Source: Enterobacteriaceae bacterium UBA5654
GTDB lineage: Bacteria > Pseudomonadota > Gammaproteobacteria > Enterobacterales > Enterobacteriaceae
Direction of reading: 5' to 3'
NCBI GenBank assembly: GCA_002421005.1
Contig: DIJC01000019.1
Coordinates: 44,308 to 108,307, forward strand
Length of the DNA stretch: 64,000 nucleotides
Shown here: one piece after another, positions 8,189 to 17,431 of the stretch
How the letters are laid out: every line of letters begins with the position of its first letter
Position numbering within the stretch: position 1 is the first letter of the stretch
Program-made: the position numbers and the translations under genes
The notes under the pieces: generated by a model
Databases searched by the model: none
Told to the model about the DNA's origin: nothing
Seen by the model: only the letters and a program-made list of their open reading frames with translations

Positions 8189-10378
8189 ATGGCGCGTCTT
8201 AAAACTGCTCAGCCAACTTACTCGCTGCGTAAAATCGCAGTCGTAGTAGCCACAGCGGTTAGCGGCATGTCTGTTTATGCACAGGCAGCGGTTCAACCGA
8301 AAGAAGAAACCATTACCGTCACCGCAGCGCCTGCCTCGCAGGAAAGTGCCTGGGGTCCGGCTCCAACGATTGCCGCAAAACGTTCCGCGACGACCACCAA
8401 AACCGATACCCCGATTGAAAAAACACCGCAGTCTGTTTCCGTTGTCACCAGTGAAGAAATGGAAATGCACCAGTTCCAGTCGGTGAAAGAGGCGCTGGGC
8501 TATACGCCAGGCGTGACGGTCAACAGCCGTGGGGCATCGAATACCTACGACTTTGTGATTATCCGTGGTTTCTCCTCCGTCGGCCTGAACCAGAATAACT
8601 ATCTGGATGGCCTGAAGTTACAGGGAAACTTCTATAACGATGCGGTAATCGACCCCTATATGCTGGAGCGCGTCGAACTGATGCGCGGGCCAACCTCCGT
8701 CCTGTATGGGAAGAGTAACCCCGGCGGGATCATTTCGATGGTCAGCAAACGCCCGACCACCGAACCGCTGAAAGAAGTTCAGTTCCAGGTGGGGCTGGAT
8801 AACGAATTCCAGACCGGCTTTGATTTTAGCGATGCGCTGGATGATGACGGCGTTTACTCGTACCGTCTGACCGGCGTGGCTCATTCTGCTGATGAACAGC
8901 AGAACAGTTCAGAATCACAGCGTTATGCGATTGCACCGTCGTTCTCCTGGCGTCCTGACGATAAAACGAATTTTACCTTCCTGTCTTATTTCCAGAACGA
9001 ACCTGAAACCGGCTATTACGGCTGGCTGCCGAAAGAAGGCACCGTTGAGCCGTTGCCAAACGGTAAACGCCTGCCGACGGACTTCAACGAAGGCGCGTCG
9101 AACAATACCTATTCCCGCAACCAAAAAATGGTCGGCTATAGCTTTGAGCATGGCTTTGACGACACCTTTACCGTGCGCCAGAATTTGCGCTTTAACGAGA
9201 TGAAAACCTCGCAGAAAAGCGTGTACGGCACCGGGATTGCAGCGGATGGCCATACGCTCAACCGCAGCACCGTGGTAGATAATGAGCGACTGCAAAACTT
9301 CAGCGTCGACACCCAGCTGCAGAGCAAATTTGCCACCGGAGCCGTCGATCACACCCTCCTGACCGGGGTGGACTACATGCGGATGCGGAACGATATCAAC
9401 GCCACCTTTGGCAGCGCACCGTCTATCGATCTTTACAGCGATTATCAACCTGATGACTTCGCGTTCGGCGGTGCAGAACCGTATCAAATGAACGAAAGCG
9501 AGCAGACCGGGATTTACGTTCAGGATCAGGCCGAGTGGGATCGCTGGGTACTGACGCTTGGCGGACGCTATGACTGGTCGCAGCAGGCGACTACCGTCCG
9601 TCAGAACTCTTACACCCCGACCGAAGGTTATATCGAGCGTAACGACCACCAGTTCACCTGGCGCGGCGGCATTAACTATCTGTTTGATAACGGCATTACG
9701 CCATACTTCAGCTACAGCCAGTCGTTTGAACCCAGCGCATTCGATCTGTGGAGCGTGCCGCGCGTTTCCTACGAGCCGTCGAAAGGCGAGCAGTATGAAG
9801 CGGGCGTGAAATACGTTCCGAAAGATCTGCCGGTGGTGGTCACTGGCGCGCTCTATCAGCTGACCAAAACCAACAATCTGACCGCCGATCCGAATAATCC
9901 GCTGGGCCAGGTGCCAGCGGGCGAAATTCGCGCGCGCGGCGTGGAGCTGGAAGCGAAAGCGGCGCTGAATGCCAATATCAATATGACGGCGTCGTATACC
10001 TACACCGATGCGGAATATACCAAAGACACTACCCTGAAAGGCAATACGCCGGAGCAGGTGCCGGAACATATGGCCTCGCTATGGGGAGATTACACCTTCA
10101 ACGAAGGCGCGCTGTCCGGGCTGACGCTGGGGACCGGCGGACGCTTTATCGGCTCCAGCTACGGCGATGCGGCGAACAGCTTCAAAGTGGGTAGCGCGGC
10201 GGTGATGGACGCGGTCGTCAAGTACGATCTGGCGCGTTTCGGCATGGCGGGCTCTAGTGTTGCGGTCAACGTGAATAACGTGCTGGATCGCGAATACGTC
10301 GCCAGCTGCTTCCAGACTTACGGTTGCTTCTGGGGCGCAGAGCGTCAGGTTGTCGCCACCGCAACTTTCCGTTTCTAA
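8189..10378 (+). CDS. fhuA: Ferrichrome outer-membrane receptor FhuA
   Basis: TonB-dependent 22-strand outer-membrane receptor for ferrichrome-type siderophores; in E. coli also the receptor of phages T1, T5 and phi80 and of colicin M. The 729-residue precursor has a signal peptide ending YAQA, the TonB box ETITVTAA, a plug domain with IIRGF and LMRGPTSVLYG, and a C-terminal ERQVVATATFRF. It is about 18 residues shorter than E. coli FhuA (747). Most of the loss is in extracellular loop 4, where the long segment with a disulfide-linked cysteine pair is replaced by a short cysteine-free stretch; loops further on also differ. The start at 8189 gives the conserved MARLKTAQ. Confidence 0.96.
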   Translation: MARLKTAQPTYSLRKIAVVVATAVSGMSVYAQAAVQPKEETITVTAAPASQESAWGPAPTIAAKRSATTTKTDTPIEKTPQSVSVVTSEEMEMHQFQSVKEALGYTPGVTVNSRGASNTYDFVIIRGFSSVGLNQNNYLDGLKLQGNFYNDAVIDPYMLERVELMRGPTSVLYGKSNPGGIISMVSKRPTTEPLKEVQFQVGLDNEFQTGFDFSDALDDDGVYSYRLTGVAHSADEQQNSSESQRYAIAPSFSWRPDDKTNFTFLSYFQNEPETGYYGWLPKEGTVEPLPNGKRLPTDFNEGASNNTYSRNQKMVGYSFEHGFDDTFTVRQNLRFNEMKTSQKSVYGTGIAADGHTLNRSTVVDNERLQNFSVDTQLQSKFATGAVDHTLLTGVDYMRMRNDINATFGSAPSIDLYSDYQPDDFAFGGAEPYQMNESEQTGIYVQDQAEWDRWVLTLGGRYDWSQQATTVRQNSYTPTEGYIERNDHQFTWRGGINYLFDNGITPYFSYSQSFEPSAFDLWSVPRVSYEPSKGEQYEAGVKYVPKDLPVVVTGALYQLTKTNNLTADPNNPLGQVPAGEIRARGVELEAKAALNANINMTASYTYTDAEYTKDTTLKGNTPEQVPEHMASLWGDYTFNEGALSGLTLGTGGRFIGSSYGDAANSFKVGSAAVMDAVVKYDLARFGMAGSSVAVNVNNVLDREYVASCFQTYGCFWGAERQVVATATFRF

Positions 10379-10388
10379 GCCTTGTACG

Positions 10389-10412
10389 GGCACGCTTCGG
10401 CGTGCCTTTTTT
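10389..10412 (+). terminator. Hairpin between fhuA and fhuC
   Basis: GGCACGC and GCGTGCC pair around the tetraloop TTCG and are followed by six T residues. It lies 19 bases before fhuC, so it probably lowers expression of fhuCDB relative to the abundant receptor instead of fully stopping transcription. Confidence 0.85.
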
Positions 10413-10431
10413 ATCTGTTAAGTTGGCCACT

Positions 10432-11229
10432 ATGCACGAAAAGATAGCTCAACCCGATACCACATTCGCGCTCTCCGGCGTTACCTTCCAGGTACCGGGG
10501 CGCACGCTGCTGCATCCGCTCTCACTGACGTTCCCGGTGGGAAAAGTGACCGGGCTTATCGGGCATAATGGTTCCGGTAAATCCACCCTCCTGAAGATGC
10601 TGGGACGCCACCAGCCGCCGTCGGAAGGCGATATCCTGCTTGACGATCAGCCGCTGGCAAGCTGGAACAGCAAGGCGTTCGCCCGCAAGGTGGCCTATCT
10701 GCCGCAGCAGTTGCCGCAGGCCGAGGGGATGACGGTGCGCGAACTGGTGGCCATCGGGCGCTATCCGTGGCACGGTGCGCTGGGGCGTTTTGGCCTCGCG
10801 GACAGAGAAAAAGTGGAAGAAGCGATTACGCTGGTGGGATTAAAACCGCTGGCGCACCGGCTGGTGGACAGCCTTTCCGGCGGCGAACGCCAGCGGGCGT
10901 GGATCGCCATGCTGGTGGCGCAGGACAGCCGCTGCCTGCTGCTCGACGAGCCTACCTCGGCGCTGGATATCGCTCATCAGGTAGACGTGCTGGCGCTGGT
11001 GCATCGCTTAAGCCAGCAGCGCGGGCTGACGGTGATCGCCGTGCTGCACGATATTAATATGGCCGCCCGCTACTGCGATTATCTGATCGCCCTGCGCGGC
11101 GGCGAAATGATCGCTCAGGGTACGCCGGAAGCGCTGATGCGCGCCGAAACGCTGGAGCAGATTTACGGTATTCCAATGGGTATTCTGCCGCACCCGGCAG
11201 GCGCGGCCCCGGTGAGTTTCGTTTACTGA
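10432..11229 (+). CDS. fhuC: Ferrichrome ABC transporter ATPase FhuC
   Basis: Cytoplasmic ATPase that powers import of hydroxamate siderophores through FhuB. The 265-residue protein has Walker A GHNGSGKST, the signature LSGGERQRAW, Walker B LLLDEPTSALD and the switch histidine in VLHDINMA. The ATG at 10432 (MHEKIAQPD) gives exactly the E. coli length; the reading frame continues upstream into fhuA without a better start. Its TGA stop overlaps the ATG of fhuD by one base, so the two are translationally coupled. Confidence 0.97.
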   Translation: MHEKIAQPDTTFALSGVTFQVPGRTLLHPLSLTFPVGKVTGLIGHNGSGKSTLLKMLGRHQPPSEGDILLDDQPLASWNSKAFARKVAYLPQQLPQAEGMTVRELVAIGRYPWHGALGRFGLADREKVEEAITLVGLKPLAHRLVDSLSGGERQRAWIAMLVAQDSRCLLLDEPTSALDIAHQVDVLALVHRLSQQRGLTVIAVLHDINMAARYCDYLIALRGGEMIAQGTPEALMRAETLEQIYGIPMGILPHPAGAAPVSFVY

Positions 11230-12119
11230 TGGCTGGCGGAACTTCACTCACTCGTCGGCGTTTGCTGACCGCGATGGCGCTCTCACCGCTGATGTGGCAG
11301 ATGGGAAGGGCGGAAGCGGCAACCTACGATCCCCATCGCATCGTGGCGCTGGAGTGGCTACCGGTTGAACTGCTGCTGGCGCTGGGCGTTATGCCGTACG
11401 GCGTGGCGGACGTGCAAAATTATAATTTGTGGGTCAACGAGCCTTCATTGCCTTCCTCGGTTATCGACGTCGGCCTGCGCACCGAACCGAACCTCGAACT
11501 GCTGGCGCAGATGAAACCTTCCTGTCTGGTGTGGTCTGCGGGTTACGGTCCGTCGGATAAACAACTGGCGAAAATCGCGCCGGGGCGCGGGTTTTCCTTC
11601 AGCGATGGCAAAAAGCCGCTGGCGAAAGCGCGTCAGTCGCTCCAGGAAATGGCGCAGATGATTGGCCGGGAAGCGCAGGCACAGACGCATCTTAATGAAT
11701 TCGATCGGTTTATTGATTCACTGATCCCACGCTTTGCCCAACGCGGCGACCGTCCACTGCTGATGATCACCGTGATGGATGTGCGCCACGTGCTGGTGTT
11801 TGGGCAGAACTGCCTGTTCCAGGAAGTGCTGGATCGGTACGGCATTAAAAACGCCTGGCACGGGGAATCAACTTTCTGGGGCAGTACGCCCATCGGCGTG
11901 GATCGGCTGGCGGCGTTTAAGGATGTGGACGTGTTGTGTTTCGATCACGGTAATGATGCCGAAATGCGCCAGCTCGCGGCCACCCCGCTGTGGCAGTCGA
12001 TGCCGTTTGTGCGCAGCGGACGTTTTCAGCGCGTGCCAGCGGTATGGTTTTACGGGGCGACGCTCTCCGCCATGCATTTTGCCCGCGTGCTGGATCGTGC
12101 GCTGGGAGGAAACGCATGA
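11229..12119 (+). CDS. fhuD: Periplasmic hydroxamate siderophore-binding protein FhuD
   Basis: Class III periplasmic binding protein that carries ferrichrome, coprogen and related Fe-hydroxamates from FhuA to FhuB. At 296 residues it equals the E. coli length. The N-terminus TRRRLLTAMALSP has a twin-arginine pattern, consistent with the predicted Tat signal of E. coli FhuD, and cleavage is expected after about residue 30. RIVALEW and the C-terminal VWFYGATLSAMHF blocks are conserved. It overlaps fhuC by one base and fhuB by four (ATGA). Confidence 0.96.
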   Translation: MAGGTSLTRRRLLTAMALSPLMWQMGRAEAATYDPHRIVALEWLPVELLLALGVMPYGVADVQNYNLWVNEPSLPSSVIDVGLRTEPNLELLAQMKPSCLVWSAGYGPSDKQLAKIAPGRGFSFSDGKKPLAKARQSLQEMAQMIGREAQAQTHLNEFDRFIDSLIPRFAQRGDRPLLMITVMDVRHVLVFGQNCLFQEVLDRYGIKNAWHGESTFWGSTPIGVDRLAAFKDVDVLCFDHGNDAEMRQLAATPLWQSMPFVRSGRFQRVPAVWFYGATLSAMHFARVLDRALGGNA

Positions 12120-14098
12120 GACAACGCATTGCGCCATTTCCTGCCGCACTGCTGGTGGTGCTGTTTATCGCCGCGCTGGCGCTGACCGGATTTAACTTCA
12201 CCCAGGCGCTGCCGCGCGCGCAGTGGCATGAGGCGCTCTGGCAGCCAAATATCGACGTGGTGGAGCAGATGCTGTTCCACTACAGCCTGCTACCGCGGCT
12301 GGTTATTGCGCTGCTGGTCGGCGCGGGGCTGGGGCTGGTTGGCGTGCTGTTTCAGCAGGTGCTGCGTAACCCGCTGGCTGAACCGACCACGCTCGGCGTG
12401 GCGACCGGGGCACAGCTCGGCATGACGATCACCTCGCTGTGGGCGATCCCCGGCGTGCTGGTTTCACAGTTTGCAGCGCTGGCGGGGGCCTGTATCGTCG
12501 GCGCGCTGGTCTTTGGCGTGGCGTGGGGGAAACGGCTTTCGCCAGTGACGTTAATTCTCGCCGGGCTGGTGGTGAGCCTGTACTGCGGCGCGATCAACCA
12601 GCTGCTGGTGATTTTCCATCATGACCAGCTACAAAGTATGTTCCTGTGGAGTACCGGCACCCTGACCCAGACCGACTGGAGCATTGTGCAGCGCCTGTGG
12701 CCGCAGCTGTTGGGCGGCGTGATGCTCACGCTGTTACTGCTGCGTCCGCTAACCTTGATGGGGCTGGACGACGGCGTTGCCCGCAATCTCGGTCTGGCGC
12801 TGTCCCTCGCCCGGCTGGGGGCGTTAACGCTGGCTATCGTGTTAAGCGCGCTGCTGGTCAACGCGGTGGGGATTATTGGCTTTATCGGCCTGTTTTCGCC
12901 GCTGCTGGCCAAAATGCTCGGCGCGCGGCGGCTGATTTCCCGCCTGCTGCTGGCTCCGCTGATTGGCGCGCTGATCCTCTGGCTGTCCGATCAAATTATC
13001 GTCTGGCTGACCCGCGTCTGGATGGAAGTTTCTACTGGCTCGGTCACGGCGCTGATTGGCGCACCGCTGCTGCTGTGGCTGTTGCCGCGCCTGCGCAGCA
13101 TGACCGCGCCCGCGATGAACGCCAGCGACAGCGTGAGCGCCGAGCGTCAGCACGTCCTGCGTTTTGCGCTCATCGGCCTGGTGCTCCTTTTGCTTGCCGT
13201 CTTTGCCGCGCTGTCGTTGGGTCGCGACGCGCAGGGCTGGCAGTGGGCCAGCGGTGATACGCTGAATGCGCTGATGCAGTGGCGCTGGCCGCGTATTCTC
13301 GCCGCGCTGTTCGCCGGGGTACTGCTGGCGGTGGCGGGATGTATTATCCAGCGGCTGACCGGCAACCCGATGGCCAGCCCGGAAGTGCTGGGGATCAGTT
13401 CCGGCGCGGCCTTTGGCATTGTGCTGATGCTGTTCCTGGTGCCGGGTAATGCGTTCGGCTGGCTGCTGCCAGCGGGAAGCCTCGGTGCGGCGGGCACCCT
13501 GATGATCATTATGATTGCTGCCGGGCGCGGCGGTTTTTCACCCCACCGGATGCTGCTGGCAGGGATGGCGCTGAGTACCGCGTTCACCATGCTGCTGATG
13601 ATGTTGCAGGCGAGCGGCGACCCGCGCATGGCGCAGATCCTGACGTGGATTTCCGGCTCGACCTATAATGCAACGGAACAGCAGGTCATGCAGACGGCGG
13701 TGATTATGGTCGTGCTGCTGGCTATCGTCCCGCTGTGCAGTCGCTGGCTGACCATCCTGCCGCTCGGAGGCGACACCGCCCGCGCGGTGGGCGTGGCGCT
13801 GACGCCATCGCGTATTGGGCTGCTGCTACTGGCATCGGCGCTGACCGCGACCGCCACGCTGACCATTGGACCGCTCAGTTTTATCGGTCTGATGGCGCCG
13901 CATATTGCCCGAATGCTGGGCTTCCGCCGGACGCTTCCGCACATCGTCATCTCGGCGTTAATCGGCGGGCTGATTCTGGTCTTCGCCGACTGGTGCGGCA
14001 GAATGATCATGTTCCCGTTCCAGATCCCGGCCGGGCTGCTGTCGACGTTTATCGGCGCGCCGTATTTCGTTTATTTGTTGCGTAAGCAGAGTCGGTAG
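12116..14098 (+). CDS. fhuB: Ferrichrome ABC transporter permease FhuB
   Basis: Inner-membrane channel for hydroxamate siderophores. At 660 residues it is a natural fusion of two FecCD-type permease halves, so no second permease gene is needed. Each half carries the QxxxxNPLAxP-type segment (QQVLRNPLAEPTTLG in the first, QRLTGNPMASPEVLG in the second) and the GxIxFIGLxxPH-type coupling region (IIGFIGLFSP and LSFIGLMAPHIAR). The start at 12116 follows GGGAGGA and overlaps the fhuD stop; it restores the exact E. coli length. Confidence 0.97.
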   Translation: MRQRIAPFPAALLVVLFIAALALTGFNFTQALPRAQWHEALWQPNIDVVEQMLFHYSLLPRLVIALLVGAGLGLVGVLFQQVLRNPLAEPTTLGVATGAQLGMTITSLWAIPGVLVSQFAALAGACIVGALVFGVAWGKRLSPVTLILAGLVVSLYCGAINQLLVIFHHDQLQSMFLWSTGTLTQTDWSIVQRLWPQLLGGVMLTLLLLRPLTLMGLDDGVARNLGLALSLARLGALTLAIVLSALLVNAVGIIGFIGLFSPLLAKMLGARRLISRLLLAPLIGALILWLSDQIIVWLTRVWMEVSTGSVTALIGAPLLLWLLPRLRSMTAPAMNASDSVSAERQHVLRFALIGLVLLLLAVFAALSLGRDAQGWQWASGDTLNALMQWRWPRILAALFAGVLLAVAGCIIQRLTGNPMASPEVLGISSGAAFGIVLMLFLVPGNAFGWLLPAGSLGAAGTLMIIMIAAGRGGFSPHRMLLAGMALSTAFTMLLMMLQASGDPRMAQILTWISGSTYNATEQQVMQTAVIMVVLLAIVPLCSRWLTILPLGGDTARAVGVALTPSRIGLLLLASALTATATLTIGPLSFIGLMAPHIARMLGFRRTLPHIVISALIGGLILVFADWCGRMIMFPFQIPAGLLSTFIGAPYFVYLLRKQSR

Positions 14099-14120
14099 GA
14101 CGTTAAGAAAGGGCGGCAGA

Positions 14121-14144
14121 GGAGGGCGCTGATTAGCACCCTCC
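14121..14144 (-). terminator. Hairpin shared by fhuB and hemL ends
   Basis: A 10-bp stem, GGAGGGCGCT with AGCACCCTCC, with a 4-base loop lies between the convergent ends of fhuB and hemL. Pairing is perfect apart from a G-U pair when read on the minus strand, where a C/T-rich stretch follows. It can serve both genes. Confidence 0.7.
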
Positions 14145-14149
14145 CACAA

Positions 14150-15430
14150 TTATAGCTGGGCGAATACCCGACGCGCGGCGTCGATGGTGTTATCAATATC
14201 CACTTCGCTATGCGCCACTGACATGAAGCCCGCTTCAAAGGCGGACGGTGCCAGGTAAACGCCTTCTTCCAGCATCAGATGGAAGAAGCGCTTAAAGCGC
14301 TCAACGTCGCAGGCCACCACGTCCTGATAGCAGGTCACCGTCTGCGCATCGGTAAAGAAAATGCCGAACATGCCGCCCACGTGATTAACCACTAGCGGAA
14401 TGCCCGCTTCCTCAGCCGCGCTGCGCAGACCGCTTGCCAGCTGTGTGGTGAGCGCGTCGAGGGTAGCATGGATACCCGGCTGGGCGACTTCGGTCAGGCA
14501 AGCGAAGCCTGCGGCCATCGCGATCGGGTTGCCGGAAAGCGTTCCCGCCTGGTAAACCGGGCCGGTCGGTGCCAGCGCGTCCATCACTTCACGGCGTCCA
14601 CCAAATGCGCCAACCGGCATTCCGCCGCCAATGATTTTACCGAGGCAGGTCAGGTCCGGCTCCACGCCGTAGTGCGCCTGCGCGCCCGCCAGCGCCACGC
14701 GGAAGCCGGTCATGACTTCATCAATAATCAGCAGCGCGCCGAATTCGTCGCACAGCGTGCGCAGGCCGGGCAGGAAATCCGGCTGCGGCGGGATACAGTT
14801 CATATTGCCCGCCACCGGCTCGACGATGATGCAGGCGATATCCTGCGGGAACTGTTCGAACGCCTCGCGGACCGACGCTAAATCGTTATAGGTGCAGGTC
14901 AGGGTATGCTTCGCAAAATCCGCTGGTACGCCCGGAGAGTTTGGCTGGCCGAGAGTCAGCGCGCCGGAACCGGCTTTCACCAGCAGGCAGTCGGCGTGAC
15001 CGTGATAGCAGCCTTCAAATTTGATGATTTTGTCGCGCCCGGTGAAGCCGCGCGCGAGGCGGATCGCGCTCATGGTCGCTTCGGTGCCGGAGTTGACCAT
15101 CCGCACCATATCCATCGTCGGCACCAGTTCAGTCACCATCTCCGCCATTTTGACTTCCATTTCAGTCGGCGCGCCGAAGCTTAAACCGCGCTGGGTGGCT
15201 TCAATCACCGCATTGCGGATCGCCGGATGATTATGTCCCAGCACCATCGGACCCCAGGAACCAACGTAGTCGATATAGGCTTTGCCATCGACGTCATACA
15301 GATACGCGCCGTCCGCACGTTCAATGAACAGCGGCGTGCCGCCGACACCGGTAAAGGCACGAACCGGGGAGTTCACTCCACCGGGGATCACCTGGCGTGC
15401 GGCGCTGTAGAGGTTTTCAGACTTACTCAT
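14150..15430 (-). CDS. hemL: Glutamate-1-semialdehyde 2,1-aminomutase
   Basis: PLP-dependent class III aminotransferase-fold enzyme that converts glutamate-1-semialdehyde to 5-aminolevulinate, the second step of C5 heme synthesis. The 426-residue protein has PGGVNSPVRAF at the N-terminus, the PLP-contact VNSGTEATMSAIR, the aspartate in IIDEVMTGFR and the Schiff-base lysine in LGKIIGGGMPVGAFGG. The start MSKSENLYSAARQ at 15430 matches the E. coli protein, and the in-frame upstream part lies in the hemL-clcA intergenic region. It is monocistronic and divergent from clcA. Confidence 0.97.
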   Translation of the reverse strand: MSKSENLYSAARQVIPGGVNSPVRAFTGVGGTPLFIERADGAYLYDVDGKAYIDYVGSWGPMVLGHNHPAIRNAVIEATQRGLSFGAPTEMEVKMAEMVTELVPTMDMVRMVNSGTEATMSAIRLARGFTGRDKIIKFEGCYHGHADCLLVKAGSGALTLGQPNSPGVPADFAKHTLTCTYNDLASVREAFEQFPQDIACIIVEPVAGNMNCIPPQPDFLPGLRTLCDEFGALLIIDEVMTGFRVALAGAQAHYGVEPDLTCLGKIIGGGMPVGAFGGRREVMDALAPTGPVYQAGTLSGNPIAMAAGFACLTEVAQPGIHATLDALTTQLASGLRSAAEEAGIPLVVNHVGGMFGIFFTDAQTVTCYQDVVACDVERFKRFFHLMLEEGVYLAPSAFEAGFMSVAHSEVDIDNTIDAARRVFAQL

Positions 15431-15467
15431 GGCTTCATTCCTGGTTAACGAAAAATTAATCACTGTC

Positions 15468-15496
15468 ATTCTAAAGTATTCCGGCAAGGTTATGAA
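15468..15496 (-). promoter_or_regulatory. Candidate hemL promoter
   Basis: On the minus strand TTCATA is followed after 17 bases by TAGAAT, about 38 bases before the hemL start codon. A reasonable sigma-70 match; the start site is not proven. Confidence 0.5.
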
Positions 15497-15595
15497 AGTT
15501 TTGCCCAATTGAAGCATTACAATTTTCAGGGGATTTTTACACAGGTGGCGGGTAGAATGCGGCTCCTGCACGGTCTTACCCATAAATGATTAGCG

Positions 15596-16975
15596 ATGAA
15601 AGCTGAAACCTCTTCTTTTGAAACGCAGCAAAGGGTGCGTCTGCGTCGTGGTAAACAGATCCGCCAGCTCCTCCAGCGGGATAAAACGCCGCTGGCTATT
15701 TTACTGCTGGCGGCGCTGGTCGGCATTCTCGCCGGGCTGGTGGGCGTGGCCTTTGAAAAGGCGGTGAACGGCGTTCAGCACCTGCGTAGCGAAACGCTGG
15801 CCAGCGTGAACGGCATCGGCATCTGGCCGCTGGCATTTATCCTTTCCGCGCTGCTGGCGATGGTGGGCTATTTTCTGGTGCGCAAATATGCCCCGGAAGC
15901 GGGCGGCTCCGGCATTCCTGAAATCGAGGGCGCGCTGGAAGAGCTGCGTCCGGTACGCTGGTGGCGCGTGCTGCCGGTCAAGTTTATCGGCGGGATGGGC
16001 ACGCTGGGCGCGGGGATGGTACTGGGTCGTGAGGGACCGACCGTACAACTCGGCGGTAATATCGGGCGAATGGTGCTGGATATCTTTCGCCTGAAGAGCG
16101 CAGAGGCCCGCCATACGCTGCTGGCAACCGGCGCGGCGGCGGGGCTGTCGGCCGCGTTTAACGCGCCGCTGGCGGGCATTTTGTTTATCATTGAAGAGAT
16201 GCGCCCGCAGTTTCGCTACAGTCTGATTTCCATTAAGGCCGTGTTTACCGGCGTGATCATGTCAAGCATTGTCTTTCGCCTGTTTAACGGCGAAGCGGCG
16301 GTCATTGACGTCGGCAAGCTGAGCAATGCCCCGGTTAACACGCTGTGGCTGTATCTGATCCTCGGCATCATTTTTGGCGGCGTTGGTCCACTGTTTAACG
16401 CGCTGGTACTGCGGACTCAGGATATGTTTCAGCGCGTCCACGGCGGTAATATCCGTAAGTGGGTACTGCTGGGCGGGCTGCTTGGCGGCATGTGCGGGGT
16501 GATTGGGCTTATCGATCCTGAAGCGACCGGCGGCGGATTTAATCTGATCCCGCTGGCGGTGGCGGGGCATTACGGCATTGGCCTGCTGCTGGTGATCTTT
16601 CTGACCCGCGTCGCCACGACGCTGCTTTGTTTTTGTTCCGGCGCGCCCGGCGGGATTTTCGCTCCGATGCTGGCGCTGGGCACGCTGCTGGGGACGACCT
16701 TTGGCATGGCGGCGGCGGGCATTTTCCCGGCGTATCATCTGGATGCCGGAACCTTCGCCATCGCCGGGATGGGGGCGCTGCTGGCGGCCTCAGTGCGTGC
16801 GCCGCTGACCGGGATCGTGCTGGTGCTGGAAATGACCGACAATTACCAGCTCATTTTGCCAATGATTATTACCTGCCTCGGCGCGACACTGTTAGCCCAG
16901 TTTGTCGGTGGAAAACCGCTATACTCCACCCTGCTTGCCCGCACGCTGGCAAAGCAGGCGGACGAGAATACTTGA
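15596..16975 (+). CDS. clcA: H+/Cl- exchange transporter ClcA
   Basis: Inner-membrane CLC antiporter, exchanging two chloride ions for one proton and helping in extreme acid resistance. The 459-residue protein carries the three chloride-site segments GSGIPEIEG, GREGPTVQ (external gating glutamate) and a third CLC motif in SGAPGGIFAP, the internal proton glutamate in FIIEEMRPQ, and the central tyrosine in GKPLYS. It is about 14 residues shorter than E. coli ClcA, mainly at the C-terminus, which ends AKQADENT. The N-terminal part and the first loop are clearly diverged. No strong ribosome-binding site precedes the ATG at 15596. Confidence 0.96.
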   Translation: MKAETSSFETQQRVRLRRGKQIRQLLQRDKTPLAILLLAALVGILAGLVGVAFEKAVNGVQHLRSETLASVNGIGIWPLAFILSALLAMVGYFLVRKYAPEAGGSGIPEIEGALEELRPVRWWRVLPVKFIGGMGTLGAGMVLGREGPTVQLGGNIGRMVLDIFRLKSAEARHTLLATGAAAGLSAAFNAPLAGILFIIEEMRPQFRYSLISIKAVFTGVIMSSIVFRLFNGEAAVIDVGKLSNAPVNTLWLYLILGIIFGGVGPLFNALVLRTQDMFQRVHGGNIRKWVLLGGLLGGMCGVIGLIDPEATGGGFNLIPLAVAGHYGIGLLLVIFLTRVATTLLCFCSGAPGGIFAPMLALGTLLGTTFGMAAAGIFPAYHLDAGTFAIAGMGALLAASVRAPLTGIVLVLEMTDNYQLILPMIITCLGATLLAQFVGGKPLYSTLLARTLAKQADENT

Positions 16976-17000
16976 ACGAATTACCAGGGTATTAGATAAT
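16972..17000 (+). promoter_or_regulatory. Candidate erpA promoter
   Basis: TTGAAC, overlapping the clcA stop codon, is followed after 17 bases by GATAAT. Transcription would begin about 50 bases before erpA, so erpA can be expressed apart from clcA. Confidence 0.55.
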
Positions 17001-17056
17001 GCCCATCATGGTTGGGTTAATATTTGCCCAATTACCGATGTCGTTGGGAGCAAAAA

Positions 17057-17401
17057 ATGAGTGATGACGTAGCGCTGCCGCTGCAATTTACAGACGCAGC
17101 CGCCAGCAAAGTAAAAAACCTGATTGCCGATGAAGATAACCCGAATCTGAAACTGCGCGTCTATATCACCGGTGGTGGTTGCAGCGGCTTCCAGTATGGT
17201 TTTACCTTTGACGATCAAATCAACGATGGCGATATGACCATTGAGAAGCAGGGCGTTGGCCTGGTGGTTGACCCGATGAGCCTGCAATATCTGGTTGGCG
17301 GCTCGGTAGATTACACCGAAGGGCTGGAAGGCTCGCGCTTTATCGTGACCAACCCGAACGCGAAAAGCACCTGCGGTTGCGGGTCGTCGTTCAGCGTATA
17401 A
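17057..17401 (+). CDS. erpA: Iron-sulfur cluster insertion protein ErpA
   Basis: A-type carrier that delivers [4Fe-4S] clusters to apoproteins, among them IspG and IspH of the isoprenoid pathway; essential for respiration-grown E. coli. The 114-residue protein has the three ligand cysteines in GGGCSGFQ and STCGCGSSFSV. The start MSDDVALPL at 17057 follows GGGAG; a longer reading would add 11 unconserved residues. A hairpin that also serves yadS follows directly. Confidence 0.97.
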   Translation: MSDDVALPLQFTDAAASKVKNLIADEDNPNLKLRVYITGGGCSGFQYGFTFDDQINDGDMTIEKQGVGLVVDPMSLQYLVGGSVDYTEGLEGSRFIVTNPNAKSTCGCGSSFSV

Positions 17402-17407
17402 TTCTCT

Positions 17408-17431
17408 GACCCGGCCTGTTCAGGTCGGGTT
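17408..17431 (+). terminator. Hairpin between erpA and yadS
   Basis: GACCCGGCCTG and CAGGTCGGGTT form an 11-bp stem (two wobble pairs) around a 2-base loop between the convergent ends of erpA and yadS; the arm reaches the yadS stop codon. It can act in both directions. Confidence 0.7.

Noticed and set aside
8915..10069. 384-codon frame antisense to fhuA
   Set aside because: Composition is that of a mirror frame, and it has no family motif; fhuA on the other strand is certain.
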